Notes: a model not told the origin generated them from the sequence alone. A stretch of 64,000 nt of DNA from Flaviflexus salsibiostraticola (GCF_003952265.1 NZ_CP034438.1:2294001-2358000); one strand, 5' to 3'; positions 25,821-34,600 are shown, counted from the first letter of the stretch. Numbers and translations: made by a program.

Positions 25821-26591
25821 ATGCCAACAATCGAAGAGCGCGCACGCAACCTTGCCGACCAGCACGAATCCGGAGATCTCGTCATCCTGCCGACCGCGTG
25901 GGATACGTGGAGTGCCCGCGTCGCCGCCGACGCAGGCTTCACAGGACTGACGATCGGGAGCCATCCGGTGGCCGATGCGATCGGCAGCGCCGATGGCGAG
26001 CAGATGGACTTCGATGAGTACCTGGGAGTTATCGAGCGCATCGTCCGCTCCGTTGACGTCCCCGTCAGTGCCGACGTCGAATCGGGCTACGGACTGCCTG
26101 GCGGTGATCTCATCAACCGCCTCATCGAGGTCGGCGCGGTCGGTGCGAACATCGAAGATGTCGTGCACCGCGAGGGCCGGCGCGTCCGCGATCGGGCGGA
26201 GCACGCCGAGTACATCGCCGCCGCCCGCGAGGCCGCCGTCAGTGCCGGCATCCCGTTCGTCATCAACGGCCGGACGGATGCGATGAAGCTCGGCGATGTC
26301 TTCGAGGATCCGCTTGAGGAGGCCGCGGAGCGGATGAGGCTCATGGAGCAGGCGGGTGCCCGCTCGGTCTACCCGGTCGGACTCCGAACTGCCGACGAGG
26401 TCAGGCAGCTTGTCGGGGCAGTTTCGGTCCCGGTCAACGTCACCGCTCATCCGGTGGAGATGCATGGGGCGGGTGATGTGGCGACGCTCCGCGAACTGGG
26501 AGCCCGCCGCGTCTCCTTCGGTCCGAAGTGGCAGGCCTGGCTCGGCGAGGTCTCGGCGAAGCAGTTCGAGAACTGGACGGCCGAGATCTGA
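25821..26591 (+). CDS. Isocitrate lyase / PEP mutase-family protein
   Basis: 256 residues. TIM-barrel pattern of the PEP mutase/isocitrate lyase superfamily: VILPTAWDTWSARVAADAGF, ADVESGYG (metal-binding acid), GANIEDVV, FVINGRTDAM, AGARSVYPVGL, PVNVTAHP. Many such short members are annotated as carboxyvinyl-carboxyphosphonate phosphorylmutase-like or oxaloacetate decarboxylase-like, and the substrate cannot be told here. The KKCGH catalytic loop of isocitrate lyase is not present. Start chosen at ATG 25821 because of the GAGGAGG site. Confidence 0.85.
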   Translation: MPTIEERARNLADQHESGDLVILPTAWDTWSARVAADAGFTGLTIGSHPVADAIGSADGEQMDFDEYLGVIERIVRSVDVPVSADVESGYGLPGGDLINRLIEVGAVGANIEDVVHREGRRVRDRAEHAEYIAAAREAAVSAGIPFVINGRTDAMKLGDVFEDPLEEAAERMRLMEQAGARSVYPVGLRTADEVRQLVGAVSVPVNVTAHPVEMHGAGDVATLRELGARRVSFGPKWQAWLGEVSAKQFENWTAEI

Positions 26592-26650
26592 ATCGATGGG
26601 AGGGCGAGCCGGCCGGGCCGTCGTGGCACGATCTGAGGCGCGTCCCTGCG

Positions 26651-26992
26651 TCACTCCGGTCCAACAGCGGTCTCGGACTGCTGGCCTGCGGCTTCTCCCT
26701 TCAGCTCGACGAAGATCGTGTGGGTCGGTGTCGAGCCGATGTTGTGACCGGAGTGCCGCTGGGCAGGAAGCCACACGGCCTTCCCGGCGGGAAGCGAGAC
26801 GTCCAGTTCCCGATCTCCGGAGGTCAGACGCCGGTCGAATGAGGAAAGCGTGATCATGACGCTGTTCGGATGGGAGTGCGGGGTGGTCTGCGTTCCTGGG
26901 GTGTCGGTGTACTCCAGGACGCGAACGAGCTCGTTCTCCCACAGCACCCGGTAGTGATCGGGATTCGTTGTTGTCGGATCGTCGTCAACCAT
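26651..26992 (-). CDS. Single-domain cupin protein
   Basis: 113 residues with a cupin barrel: NELVRVLEYTDTPGTQTTPH, SHPNSVMITLSSFDRRLTSG, GKAVWLPAQRHSGHNIG, THTIFVELKG. Candidate metal ligands are the histidines of TTPHSHP and QRHSGHN. Function unknown; related proteins act as small metalloenzymes or sensors. Convergent with the upstream gene. Confidence 0.85.
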   Translation of the reverse strand: MVDDDPTTTNPDHYRVLWENELVRVLEYTDTPGTQTTPHSHPNSVMITLSSFDRRLTSGDRELDVSLPAGKAVWLPAQRHSGHNIGSTPTHTIFVELKGEAAGQQSETAVGPE

Positions 26993-27192
26993 GGCAGAAC
27001 GCTACGCCGCGGGCAGTCGACCCACCAGGGAGCGATTGTGTCAGCGCGACTGGGATGATTCTCCGCTGGAGCGGCGCTGACTGACTGTCTTAGGTTGGAC
27101 GCTGTCGGTGACGGACGTCCTGTCGAAAGCCGGCGGAGCCAACCTCACCCGCGTACAGTCATCGGCACGTCGATATCAGAAGGGAACGGCCC

Positions 27193-27732
27193 ATGTTCTT
27201 CGACTCCTGGTCAGACCTCACCCGAATACTCATCGTTGGCGTCCTCACCTACGCGGGAGTGGTGCTTATCCTCCGCGTCACAGGCAAGAGGACACTCTCA
27301 CAGCTCAACGCCTTCGACTTCATCGTGACCGTCGCCCTCGGGTCGATGATGGCGACGATCATGCTGTCGACCGACATCTCGCTCAGTGAGGGTCTGGTGG
27401 CGCTCGGCCTGCTCGCGGGCCTTCAGGTCGCCGTCGCGTTCGTGAATTCACGCGTGTCGTGGGCGCGCGCTGTTCTCACGTCGAAACCTGCCCTGCTCGT
27501 GCAGGACGGCGTGGTCCTCACCGAGACGGTGAAGAAGCACCGATTGAGCGAATCCGCGCTGCGCCAGTCCATCCGCATGGCAGGGCTGGGCGGACTGGAC
27601 CAGGTCGGCGCGGTCGTGCTCGAAACAAACGGCACCCTCAGCGTCGTGCCCTCCGAGAGCATGGGTGATCGGTGGGCGATCTCAGATATCACTGGTGTGG
27701 ACGGGCAGGGCCGCCAGGCTAAGCACCTGTAA
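27193..27732 (+). CDS. DUF421/YetF-family membrane protein
   Basis: 179 residues. Three N-terminal membrane segments (IGVLTYAGVVLILRVTG, DFIVTVALGSMMATIML, LVALGLLAGLQVAVAF) with the family signature GKRTLSQLNAFDFIVTVALG. A cytoplasmic domain follows (KPALLVQDGVVLTETVKKHR, LRQSIRMAGLGGLDQVGAVV). Length is normal. Function unknown; linked in some bacilli to spore or membrane stress. Confidence 0.9.
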   Translation: MFFDSWSDLTRILIVGVLTYAGVVLILRVTGKRTLSQLNAFDFIVTVALGSMMATIMLSTDISLSEGLVALGLLAGLQVAVAFVNSRVSWARAVLTSKPALLVQDGVVLTETVKKHRLSESALRQSIRMAGLGGLDQVGAVVLETNGTLSVVPSESMGDRWAISDITGVDGQGRQAKHL

Positions 27733-27836
27733 GTCGGCGGACTCCCGCGCCGAGGTGTCGAGTCGGGCGGGTCGGTGCCGCGTCACCAACCGCGAACGCA
27801 CGAATTGGGGAATACGAGGCCGGACGTGTCCTCGGC

Positions 27837-28655
27837 TCACGAGGGCTTGACGGCGCGGATGAGAGCGCCGTGCATGCCGGGCGCCACCTCGTGGGTGAAC
27901 GTCACCTCCGCCTCTGCGAATCCTGCCTCGGCCAGCCCGTCGAGATACTCCGAGCGGGAGAGCGCGCCGGCGATGCAGCCGACATAGGAGCCGCGCTCGG
28001 TGCGATCGGCGGGGCTGAGGTGATCCTCCGCGACGTCGGAGATGCCGATGCGCCCGCCGCGCTTGAGGACGCGGAACATCTGCGCGAGGACAGCCGGCTT
28101 GTCGGTCGAGAGGTTGATGACGCAGTTGGAGATGATGGCGTCGACTGCGTGATCGGGCAGTGGGAGGTCTTCGATCGTGCCCTTGAGGAACTCGACGTTC
28201 GTCGCACCGGCCTTCGCTCGGTTCGACTCGGCGAGCTCGAGCATTTCGTCCGTCATGTCGACGCCGTAGACGAAACCGGTGGGACCCACGCGGCGTGCTG
28301 AGAGGAGGACGTCGATGCCGCCACCGGAGCCGAGATCCAAGACCGTCTCTCCCTCGCGCAGCTCCGCGACCACCATCGGGTTGCCGCATCCGAGCGACGC
28401 GAGCACCGCCTCGGCGGGTAGCTCATCGTGCTCGGCACTCGAGTAGAGAGACGCACCGAATCCGGCATCGATCGACGGGACGTCTGCCAGCACGGACGTC
28501 GTCCCGCTGTCGCAGCACGTGGATTCGGCGGGCCCGCAGCACCCTGACGAGTCCGCTGAGCTGAGCGGGATGTTCTTTCCGCGCGTCGCCGCGGTGGCGG
28601 CCGCAGCGTAGTTCCGACGAACCTGTTCGCGCAGGTCATGAGCGGTGTCGGCCAT
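27837..28655 (-). CDS. arsM: Arsenite S-adenosylmethionine methyltransferase
   Basis: 272 residues. SAM motif VLDLGSGGGIDVLLSARRVG (about residues 108-127). The conserved arsenite-binding cysteines are in ISNCVINLS and GSYVGCIAGAL, and an N-terminal Cys cluster reads SGCCGPAESTCCDSG. It methylates As(III) using SAM and a thiol reductant. Divergent from arsR with a shared operator-promoter region, so induction by As(III) is expected. The C-terminal end is EVAPGMHGALIRAVKPS, typical length. Confidence 0.95.
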   Translation of the reverse strand: MADTAHDLREQVRRNYAAAATAATRGKNIPLSSADSSGCCGPAESTCCDSGTTSVLADVPSIDAGFGASLYSSAEHDELPAEAVLASLGCGNPMVVAELREGETVLDLGSGGGIDVLLSARRVGPTGFVYGVDMTDEMLELAESNRAKAGATNVEFLKGTIEDLPLPDHAVDAIISNCVINLSTDKPAVLAQMFRVLKRGGRIGISDVAEDHLSPADRTERGSYVGCIAGALSRSEYLDGLAEAGFAEAEVTFTHEVAPGMHGALIRAVKPS

Positions 28656-28668
28656 GATGTCTCCTATT

Positions 28669-28714
28669 GATGAGCGTCAATGTGAGAGTAAAGCATGTAT
28701 CGATGAGCGTCAAT
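28669..28714 (-). promoter_or_regulatory. arsM promoter with two ArsR operators
   Basis: GATGAGCGTCAAT occurs twice, at 28669-28681 and 28702-28714; the first is part of the palindrome ATTGA-TGAGCG-TCAAT. On the minus strand the second contains a -35 TTGACG (28713-28708) followed after exactly 17 bases by -10 TACTCT (28690-28685). The first operator lies between the start point and arsM, the second over the -35, so ArsR bound to both would block arsM and probably its own promoter. Confidence 0.7.
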
Positions 28715-28726
28715 ATGTAGGGTAGG

Positions 28727-29089
28727 ATGTCATCCATGACGACGCGCACCGACCTTCCCCTGTCCCCGGCAACGGCGGAGCCCTGCTGTGCGGCGGCCTT
28801 CGGGGATGCTCTCGACGAGGGGAGCGCCCGCGAGCTTGCGTCGGTATTCAAGGCATTGAGTGACCCGAATCGGGTGCGGCTCATCTTCCTCATCGCTGCC
28901 GCCGATGGCGCCGGTGCCTGCATCTGCGATCTCACCGAGCCCGTGGGTCTCAGCCAGCCCACGGTCTCGCACCATATGAGAGTCCTCGTCGAGGCGGGCC
29001 TCGTCACCCGTGAGCAGCGGGGGAGATGGGCGCACTTCCTCCTCGAGGAGAGTGCCTTTGCGTCGCTGCGGGAGGCGCTCAGCTTCTGA
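28727..29089 (+). CDS. arsR: ArsR-family metalloregulator
   Basis: 120 residues (ATG 28736 is an alternative, which would make a leaderless message after a TAGGAT -10). Winged HTH: ARELASVFKALSDPNRVRLI, ICDLTEPVGLSQPTVSHHMRV, LVEAGLVTREQRGRWAHFLL. Cysteines in EPCCAAAF and ACICDL are candidates for As(III) binding. Presumed repressor of itself and arsM. Confidence 0.93.
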   Translation: MSSMTTRTDLPLSPATAEPCCAAAFGDALDEGSARELASVFKALSDPNRVRLIFLIAAADGAGACICDLTEPVGLSQPTVSHHMRVLVEAGLVTREQRGRWAHFLLEESAFASLREALSF

Positions 29090-29261
29090 TGCGCGAACGG
29101 ACGAAGAGTGCGGCTTGATCTGGACGGGAGCAGAAGGCGCCGCGACGGTCGCGCGTCGCGGCGCGTCCACGCCAGTGGCGGACTCTGATCGATTTCTGGT
29201 CCGTTTCGTGTCTTCTCGCCCGTAGACTCGATCCACAATCGGCCCTGCGAACGGAGCTTCC

Positions 29262-30029
29262 ATGTCAGAGAAGACAGGCGCCCGCTACAGCGGGTTGCGC
29301 AGATACAACATCATCGCCGCGGTCGTCCACGCGGCTCAGGCAGTCGCGGTGGTGCTCCTCGCGACCGACTTCACCCTGCCGGTGACGGCCACCTATCTCG
29401 AGGGGCCTCCAGGAACCCCGCCAGGGGATTCCGTCCTTCTGTGGGATCTGTCGACCCCGATGCTGATCGCGCTGTTCCTCGCGCTCTCGGCGGTGTTCCA
29501 CGTCATCGTCTCCTCGCCGCCGTTCTTTGCGCGATACAGGGCGGGCCTCGAGCAGGGGCATAACTACTTCCGCTGGGTCGAGTACTCCCTGTCGAGCTCG
29601 CTCATGATCGTCATCATCGCCCAGCTCGTCGGCATCTCCGACGTCGTGGCACTGCTGGCGCTGTTCGGCGTCAACGCATCGATGATTCTGTTCGGCTGGC
29701 TCCAGGAGCGCTATCACACGCCGGGCGACGGCGGATGGCTGCCCTTCATCTTCGGATGCTTCGCCGGAGTCATTCCCTGGATCGGCGTCGTCATCTACAC
29801 GATCGCCCCGGGCTCGACGACAGGCGCAGAGCCGCCAGGCTTCGTCTACGGGATCATCGTCTCGCTGTTCCTGTTCTTCAACGTCTTCGCCATCGTTCAG
29901 TGGCTCCAGTACCGGCCGGTCGGCAGGTTCCGCGACTACCTCGTGGGGGAGAGGCTCTACATCACCCTCAGCCTCACGGCGAAGTCGGCACTCGCCTGGC
30001 AGATCTTCGCGGGGACCCTCGCGGGCTGA
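29262..30029 (+). CDS. Heliorhodopsin
   Basis: 255 residues with seven predicted membrane helices. Diagnostic features: NIIAAVVHAAQAVAVVLLA in TM1, RWVEYSLSSSLMIVIIAQL in TM3 with Glu107 as counter-ion candidate, and TLSLTAKSALAWQIFAGTL in TM7 with Lys241 as retinal-binding lysine; these numbers coincide with those of the first described heliorhodopsin. The soluble N-terminus is short. Heliorhodopsins are slow-cycling retinal photoreceptors of inverted topology, with ill-defined roles. No retinal synthesis gene is recognised nearby. It starts at ATG 29262 and is apparently monocistronic, with a long hairpin after it. Confidence 0.93.
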   Translation: MSEKTGARYSGLRRYNIIAAVVHAAQAVAVVLLATDFTLPVTATYLEGPPGTPPGDSVLLWDLSTPMLIALFLALSAVFHVIVSSPPFFARYRAGLEQGHNYFRWVEYSLSSSLMIVIIAQLVGISDVVALLALFGVNASMILFGWLQERYHTPGDGGWLPFIFGCFAGVIPWIGVVIYTIAPGSTTGAEPPGFVYGIIVSLFLFFNVFAIVQWLQYRPVGRFRDYLVGERLYITLSLTAKSALAWQIFAGTLAG

Positions 30030-30059
30030 GCCGAGCGCGCGCCGGTGATCGGGCCGAAC

Positions 30060-30108
30060 ACTGCTGCTCTATCTCTCGGCGGCTCGAGCCGAGCGACAGA
30101 GCAGCAGT
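30060..30108 (+). terminator. Long hairpin after the heliorhodopsin gene
   Basis: ACTGCTGCTCT (30060-30070) pairs perfectly with AGAGCAGCAGT (30098-30108), with additional pairing inside (CGGC...GCCG). It starts about 30 bases after the stop. No T tract. Confidence 0.6.
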
Positions 30109-30173
30109 CATGTGAACCAAGAGGTCACGGGAGTGGGCCCGATGACGCCGGGCGATGCGTACACTCTGTCGTT

Positions 30174-30638
30174 ATGACGGGCCCCCAACCGGAGAAGACT
30201 GACGATGGTCGATGGATCATTGTCAGCGGTCGCCGCTGGCGCGCCACCGATCCCGCGATTCCGGAAGGGCTCAAGGACGAGCTTGTGCATGAGCTCATGC
30301 GGGCGAGGCGTGCGATCAAGAGCGGCGACCTCACCGCCCGAGCCCGCGTTCACGCGGCGAAGGTGGCGCTGGGCGAGCGCGGTGAACCCTGGTGGGAGCC
30401 CACTGACGAGGGGCGGCGCGCCCGAGCTCTGGCCGCGACCAGCACGCTGCTGAGGGAGCGACGAGGCGAGCCGGTGCACGCCGACGAGGTCGCCCGGGTG
30501 GTTGGCGGAGACGGTTGGCAGGACATCTTGGCAATCGTCGAGAGCGTCTTTCGGGACCAGCACTCCAATGAGAAGTGGGTCCTCCAGGAGGACGATGCGG
30601 GGCTCAGCGTAACGGCCGGGCCGGGCTTCGAGACCTGA
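30174..30638 (+). CDS. Conserved hypothetical protein, DUF3253-like C-terminus
   Basis: 154 residues from ATG 30174. N-terminal part: DGRWIIVSGRRWRATDPAIP, LVHELMRARRAI, VHAAKVALGERGEPWWEPTD, a pattern seen in actinobacterial and proteobacterial proteins misleadingly named biopolymer transporter Tol. The C-terminal ~60 residues (LLRERRGEPVHADEVARVVG and following) form a winged-helix-like DUF3253 domain. No membrane segment. Function unknown. Confidence 0.75.
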   Translation: MTGPQPEKTDDGRWIIVSGRRWRATDPAIPEGLKDELVHELMRARRAIKSGDLTARARVHAAKVALGERGEPWWEPTDEGRRARALAATSTLLRERRGEPVHADEVARVVGGDGWQDILAIVESVFRDQHSNEKWVLQEDDAGLSVTAGPGFET

Positions 30639-30763
30639 TGCGGCACCCGGGTCTGGATCCGAGGGCACGAAGTCACGCGATGCCGCGGTGGAAGGTCGTG
30701 GAACCGCCTAAGCGTGTCGAGGTGAGGTGCCGAGCCACATCTGAGCGCAGTCGCTCCACGTGC

Positions 30764-31521
30764 TCAGGAGAAGACGCTGACCAGGTACATGACTGATACC
30801 CCCAGGAGGACGACCGCATGGACGGTGGTTGCTCTCTTCGCTCCGAGTATCGAGAGGGAGATGAAGGCGAGAATCGCCAGGAATGCGATGTTGGTCGCCG
30901 ACTCGGCGAAGACGATGTGCTGGCCGGTGAAGAGCCCGATCGTGAGCACCGTTGGAATGGTGAGGCCGACGACCGACACCATGGCCCCGTGGGTGAGGTT
31001 GGAGACCCGCTGAATCTCCCCGAACCAGGCCGCCCGGAGAGTCGTCAGGCCTTCGGGCAGCATGACAATGGTCGTGATGAGGAGGCCGGACAGCGCAACA
31101 GGTGCGGATGTGCGGGCGAGAACGGTGTCGAGCAGCCCCGCCATGTCATGGCTGAGGAGGACGATGGCGGCCGCCGTGAGGAAGAGGATGAGACCGTGGA
31201 GCCACGCCGGACTGGTGCTCGGCGTCTCCTGCTCGACTCTCAGCGCGGACACCTCTTGGAAGTCGCGTGCGCGGGCGCCTATCTGCTGCCAGAGGAAGAA
31301 GCCGTAGGCGGCTGAGGTGACGAGGATGACGAGGATGGCCTGACCGGTTGTGTAGGCGCCGTCGACGCCGATGAAGCCGGGCAGGACGAAGGCGATCGAC
31401 CCGAGGGCGATGAGCATGGTCAGATAGGACGACAGGCCAGCTCGGTTGAACTGGAGTGGCCCGTGCCGGAGTGTTCCGATCAGCAGCCCCACGCCGAGGA
31501 ACAGGCCGGGGAAGAGGACTG
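30764..31521 (-). pseudogene. chaA: ChaA-type Ca2+(Na+,K+)/H+ antiporter, 3' part
   Basis: C-terminal two thirds of a cation/proton antiporter. Hydrophobic helices are FPGLFLGVGLLIGTL, LTMLIALGSIAFVLPGFIG, GLILFLTAAAIVLLSHDMAG, with the conserved LSGLLITTIVMLPEGLTTLR (acidic transport residue) and GLTIPTVLTIGL. It is separated from its 5' part (32969-33301) by an IS256 element. Joining at the GAGGACTG duplication gives ...MAAAVLFPGLFLG... and a 360-residue protein, close to the E. coli ChaA length. Confidence 0.9.
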
Positions 31522-32968
31522 GGGTGAGTCCCTTAGTGTGGTGTAAATTCCTGCGGGGCTGCCAGCAACGGTGATGGTGAAGATTGTTGGGAGTCATCGT
31601 GGGAGACTCAAATGTTCGACCAAGATACAAGAAAGCGACATCCCACGATGACTCACCACCAGTCTGCCCTGACGACCCTGATTTCTGAAGTCCTCACCGA
31701 CCCTGATCTTGCTCACAACGATGTCTTCCGCCGCCTGCTCCAGGCCGGCCTTCAAGATCTCATCGATGCTGAAGCCACCGTCAAGATCGGCGCTGGCCCT
31801 CACGAACGCACCCCTGACCGGGTCACTCACCGCAACGGCACCCGGCCCAAGACTCTTGCCACCCCGGCGGGGGAGGTTGATCTACAGATCCCTAAGCTGC
31901 GTCAGGGCTCTTTCTTCCCGGCGCTGCTGTCCCCGCGCCGTCGGGTAGATAAAGCGCTTTATGCAGTGATCTGCCAGGCATGGATCGATGGTGTCTCCAC
32001 CCGCAAGGTTGATCACCTGATCAAAGCCCTGGGCAACGACACCGGTATCTCAAAATCAACCGTCTCGCGTATCTGTGCTGACATTGACGAGGGCGTGAGC
32101 CAGTTCCTGGGCCGGCCCTTGGATCACACCTGGTTCCCCTACCTGTTCCTGGATGCGACCTATCTCGACGTGCGTGTACGTAACCGAGTCGTCTCTCAAG
32201 CACTTGTCGTAGCCACCGGCGTCAGCGGTGAGGGTAAGCGCGAGATCCTGGGGATGGCACTGGGTGATTCTGAGACCACCGATTTTTGGACTGAGTTCCT
32301 CCGCTCCCTGCGAGAGCGCGGCCTGAAAGTCGCCACAAGCGCTGATCCGCTCGGGGTGGCGGTAGTGACCTCGGATGCTCATGCGGGGTTGAAAGCCGCA
32401 GTCAAAGCGATCCTGCCTGGAGCGGCTTGGCAGCGGTGCCGGGTCCACTTCGCCCGTAACATCACCCAACGAGTCGGCTCAGCCCGTTCCAAGCCTGTCA
32501 ACGCCCTGGTCTCAACGATCTTTGCTCAGACCACCGCGCAGGCTGTCAGAGCTCAATACCGCACCGTCATTGACGGTCTATCTGGCTCGTTTCCCGAGGT
32601 AGCAGCCATGCTCGAACAGGCCGAAGCAGAGCTGACAGCATTTGCTGACATGCCTCAAGAGCATTGGAAGAAGATCTGGTCTAACAACCCGATCGAGCGG
32701 TTGAATCGGGAAATCAAACGTCGTGTTGACGTGGTCCAGATCTTCCCCGACCCTGCCAGTGTCACCCGCCTCGTCGGAGCTGTCCTTCAAGAACAGCACG
32801 AAGAATGGCTCTACGCCGAACGGCGCTACTTCTCCGAGGTCTCCATGCGAAAACTCATCCACACCCTCAATGCCCCCACCGGGCAAACCGATCACCATCC
32901 CGGCCAGGAACTCTTCCTCACCGCCTAACCCAACCCCGAAAAGTTACACCACACCAAAGGACTTGACC
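31522..32968 (+). mobile_element. IS256-family insertion sequence, copy 2 (intact)
   Basis: 1447 bp, left end GGGTGAGTCCCTTAGTGTGG, complement of right end GGTCAAGTCCTTTGGTGTGG. Flanked by 8-bp direct repeats GAGGACTG (31514-31521 and 32969-32976). It interrupts chaA. The interrupted copy at 4526-8066 has the same net length and lies in the opposite orientation. Confidence 0.96.
31612..32928 (+). CDS. IS256-family transposase (mutator type)
   Basis: 438 residues with the mutator DDE set: D in LDATYLDVRVRNR, D in VVTSDAHAGLKAAV, and E in WSNNPIERLNREIKRRVD. Normal length and unbroken, so active mobility is likely. ATG 31612 (MFDQDTRK) is the longest start; ATG 31648 (MTHHQSAL) is also possible. 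Confidence 0.95.
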   Translation: MFDQDTRKRHPTMTHHQSALTTLISEVLTDPDLAHNDVFRRLLQAGLQDLIDAEATVKIGAGPHERTPDRVTHRNGTRPKTLATPAGEVDLQIPKLRQGSFFPALLSPRRRVDKALYAVICQAWIDGVSTRKVDHLIKALGNDTGISKSTVSRICADIDEGVSQFLGRPLDHTWFPYLFLDATYLDVRVRNRVVSQALVVATGVSGEGKREILGMALGDSETTDFWTEFLRSLRERGLKVATSADPLGVAVVTSDAHAGLKAAVKAILPGAAWQRCRVHFARNITQRVGSARSKPVNALVSTIFAQTTAQAVRAQYRTVIDGLSGSFPEVAAMLEQAEAELTAFADMPQEHWKKIWSNNPIERLNREIKRRVDVVQIFPDPASVTRLVGAVLQEQHEEWLYAERRYFSEVSMRKLIHTLNAPTGQTDHHPGQELFLTA

Positions 32969-33301
32969 GAGGACTGCCGCCGCCATCGTCGCATCCCGCG
33001 CAACCGTTTCGTTGTCCCCGGGGCCGAAGAGGACGGCTCCGATGAGGGCTACTTCGATCGTGACGATCGACAGGGTGAGAACAAGGGTGCCGTAGGGATC
33101 GCCGAGCCGGCGAGCCAGCTCCTCGGCATGGCCGAGGACCCCGAACGCGCAGACGACAATAACCGCCACGATGGCGATGAGCCAGGCGACCGACGCCGCC
33201 AGGGACTGCGATGGGTTGGGGGCGATGATGGCGAGGGCGGCCACGCCGGACCAGCCAAGTACGAGGGGACCGAGCGAGCGAGCAGTGATGGCCGAAGTCA
33301 T
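32969..33301 (-). pseudogene. chaA: ChaA-type antiporter, 5' part
   Basis: First 111 codons: SLGPLVLGWSGVAALAIIAP, LAASVAWLIAIVAVIVVCAF, then HAEELARRLGDPYGTLVLTL, IVTIEVALIGAVLF and the break after MAAAVL. The HAEELA...PYGTLVLTLSVTIIE-type block is characteristic of ChaA/CAX antiporters. ATG 33301 has a clear GGAGAAGG site. The encoded fragment would run on into the IS and end at GWVRR. Confidence 0.9.
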
Positions 33302-33450
33302 CGATGTTCCTTCTCCAGGGCCGTCCCTGAATGAGAACTCATCGCTTCGCGGGTCGTCCCGTGAAGGTGCGCAGCAGAGGGCTGGCACTGCCGAGAGTAG
33401 CACGGGCCGCAGGCTCTGCGCTGTGAGCTCGGCCCCGCGATCCGTCCGGT

Positions 33451-33939
33451 CTATCTCCTGACGAGACGGAGGACCATGACACCGTCCTCCTCCCGACCGG
33501 GAACGTCCGTGAAGCCCTCGGAGAGATAGAGGTCCTTCGCGGGGTTGTCCTTCTCGACCGACAGGCTCAGCCGCTCGAACTCGAATATCGCCGCCTGCAC
33601 GATCAAGGCTCGAAGGAGTGTGCGGCCGACGCCTCGTCGACGTGCGGTGGGCGTGACCCACAGGCTCAGTTCGGGGACCGCTGGATTGAGGAAGCCATAG
33701 CCCGGGTCCGACTCCGGAAGAAGAACCGCCCACGCAACGCCGAGGATGTCGCTCTGCTCGGCGACGATCCCGAAGTCGCCCCGGCCCGACTCGAGATGCG
33801 TGTAGTGGGCGAACTCCGGCCGCTCGCGAACATCGTCGATCGTGAATCGGGGGCCGCACCAGTTCACGTTGCCGAGAGTCGCGGCCTCGAGAAGCGCCGT
33901 CTCGTCGTGGCGCAGGGGGCGCAGGCGTGGACTTTTCAC
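33451..33939 (-). CDS. GNAT-family N-acetyltransferase
   Basis: 162 residues. Acetyl-CoA motif A: ELSLWVTPTARRRGVGRTLL (Q/RxxGxG/A), followed by FERLSLSVEKDNPAKDLYLS, the usual GNAT motif B. Substrate unknown. Minus strand, divergent from the carboxymuconolactone decarboxylase-like gene. Confidence 0.9.
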   Translation of the reverse strand: MKSPRLRPLRHDETALLEAATLGNVNWCGPRFTIDDVRERPEFAHYTHLESGRGDFGIVAEQSDILGVAWAVLLPESDPGYGFLNPAVPELSLWVTPTARRRGVGRTLLRALIVQAAIFEFERLSLSVEKDNPAKDLYLSEGFTDVPGREEDGVMVLRLVRR

Positions 33940-34061
33940 TGCGCGATCTTACCCCGTCCACTGCGGGCCATGCCGGTGCCCGGCCCCGGCCGGACACGAC
34001 GAAGTGGCGCCGCAGGCTCGACTGTTAGCATGGCCGGGACCTGTACTTTAAGGAGTCTGCC

Positions 34062-34433
34062 GTGGAATTGAGCATGTCGAAGGGCAACGAGTTCGTCGAG
34101 GCCACCCAATCGCCCGAAGGGGCCGCGGCCTGGAAGCGGCAGTTGGATGACTTCGCACCCGGCGCCTCGGACTGGGTCGTCGGCGCGGTTTTCGGCGGCA
34201 CCTACCAGCGCGAGGGTCTCGAGCTGCGCGACAGGCAGATGCTCAACATGGCGGCGCTCGCGGCGATGGGCGGTGTCGAGCCCCAGCTGACGGGCCACAT
34301 CAAGACCGCAGTCGACGTGGCCGGCATGTCCGAGTCCGAGGTCGCCGAGTGCTTCATCCACCTCATGCCCTACATCGGGGTGCCGAAGACACTGGCGGCG
34401 ATGCGCTGCATGAAGGCCGCCCTCGAGGGCTGA
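34062..34433 (+). CDS. Carboxymuconolactone decarboxylase-family protein
   Basis: 123 residues from GTG 34062 (ATG 34074 is alternative). CMD/AhpD-like helical fold: VVGAVFGGTYQREGLELRDR, MLNMAALAAMGGVEPQLTGH (conserved His), AGMSESEVAECFIHLMPYIG. The CxxC pair of AhpD is missing, so a peroxidase role is not supported. Likely a gamma-carboxymuconolactone decarboxylase paralogue of unknown substrate. Confidence 0.88.
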   Translation: MELSMSKGNEFVEATQSPEGAAAWKRQLDDFAPGASDWVVGAVFGGTYQREGLELRDRQMLNMAALAAMGGVEPQLTGHIKTAVDVAGMSESEVAECFIHLMPYIGVPKTLAAMRCMKAALEG

Positions 34434-34559
34434 GCCGCTGCGCCTGTCGGACCGGTTCCTGGGCACCTGCGCATCGCGGTGTCCCACGGTTGAACGCCGT
34501 GGTCCTGAGCGCGCTCGCTCACCTTCGTGGCCCGCCAAATGGACCGAACCTGGTTTCTC

Positions 34560-34600
34560 GCCCCAGCCGCTTAGGCTGGGGCTTTCGATTGAAAGGGAAA
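34560..34600 (+). promoter_or_regulatory. Two leader hairpins before the MetE-like gene
   Basis: A perfect stem GCCCCAGCC (34560-34568), loop GCTTA, GGCTGGGGC (34574-34582) is followed by TTTC. The overlapping CTTTC-GATT-GAAAG (34582-34595) follows, 11 bases before the ATG. The first could terminate upstream transcription or act as an attenuator; the second would place the ribosome site GAAAGGGAAAA next to a small stem. Interpretation is inferred. Confidence 0.45.
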
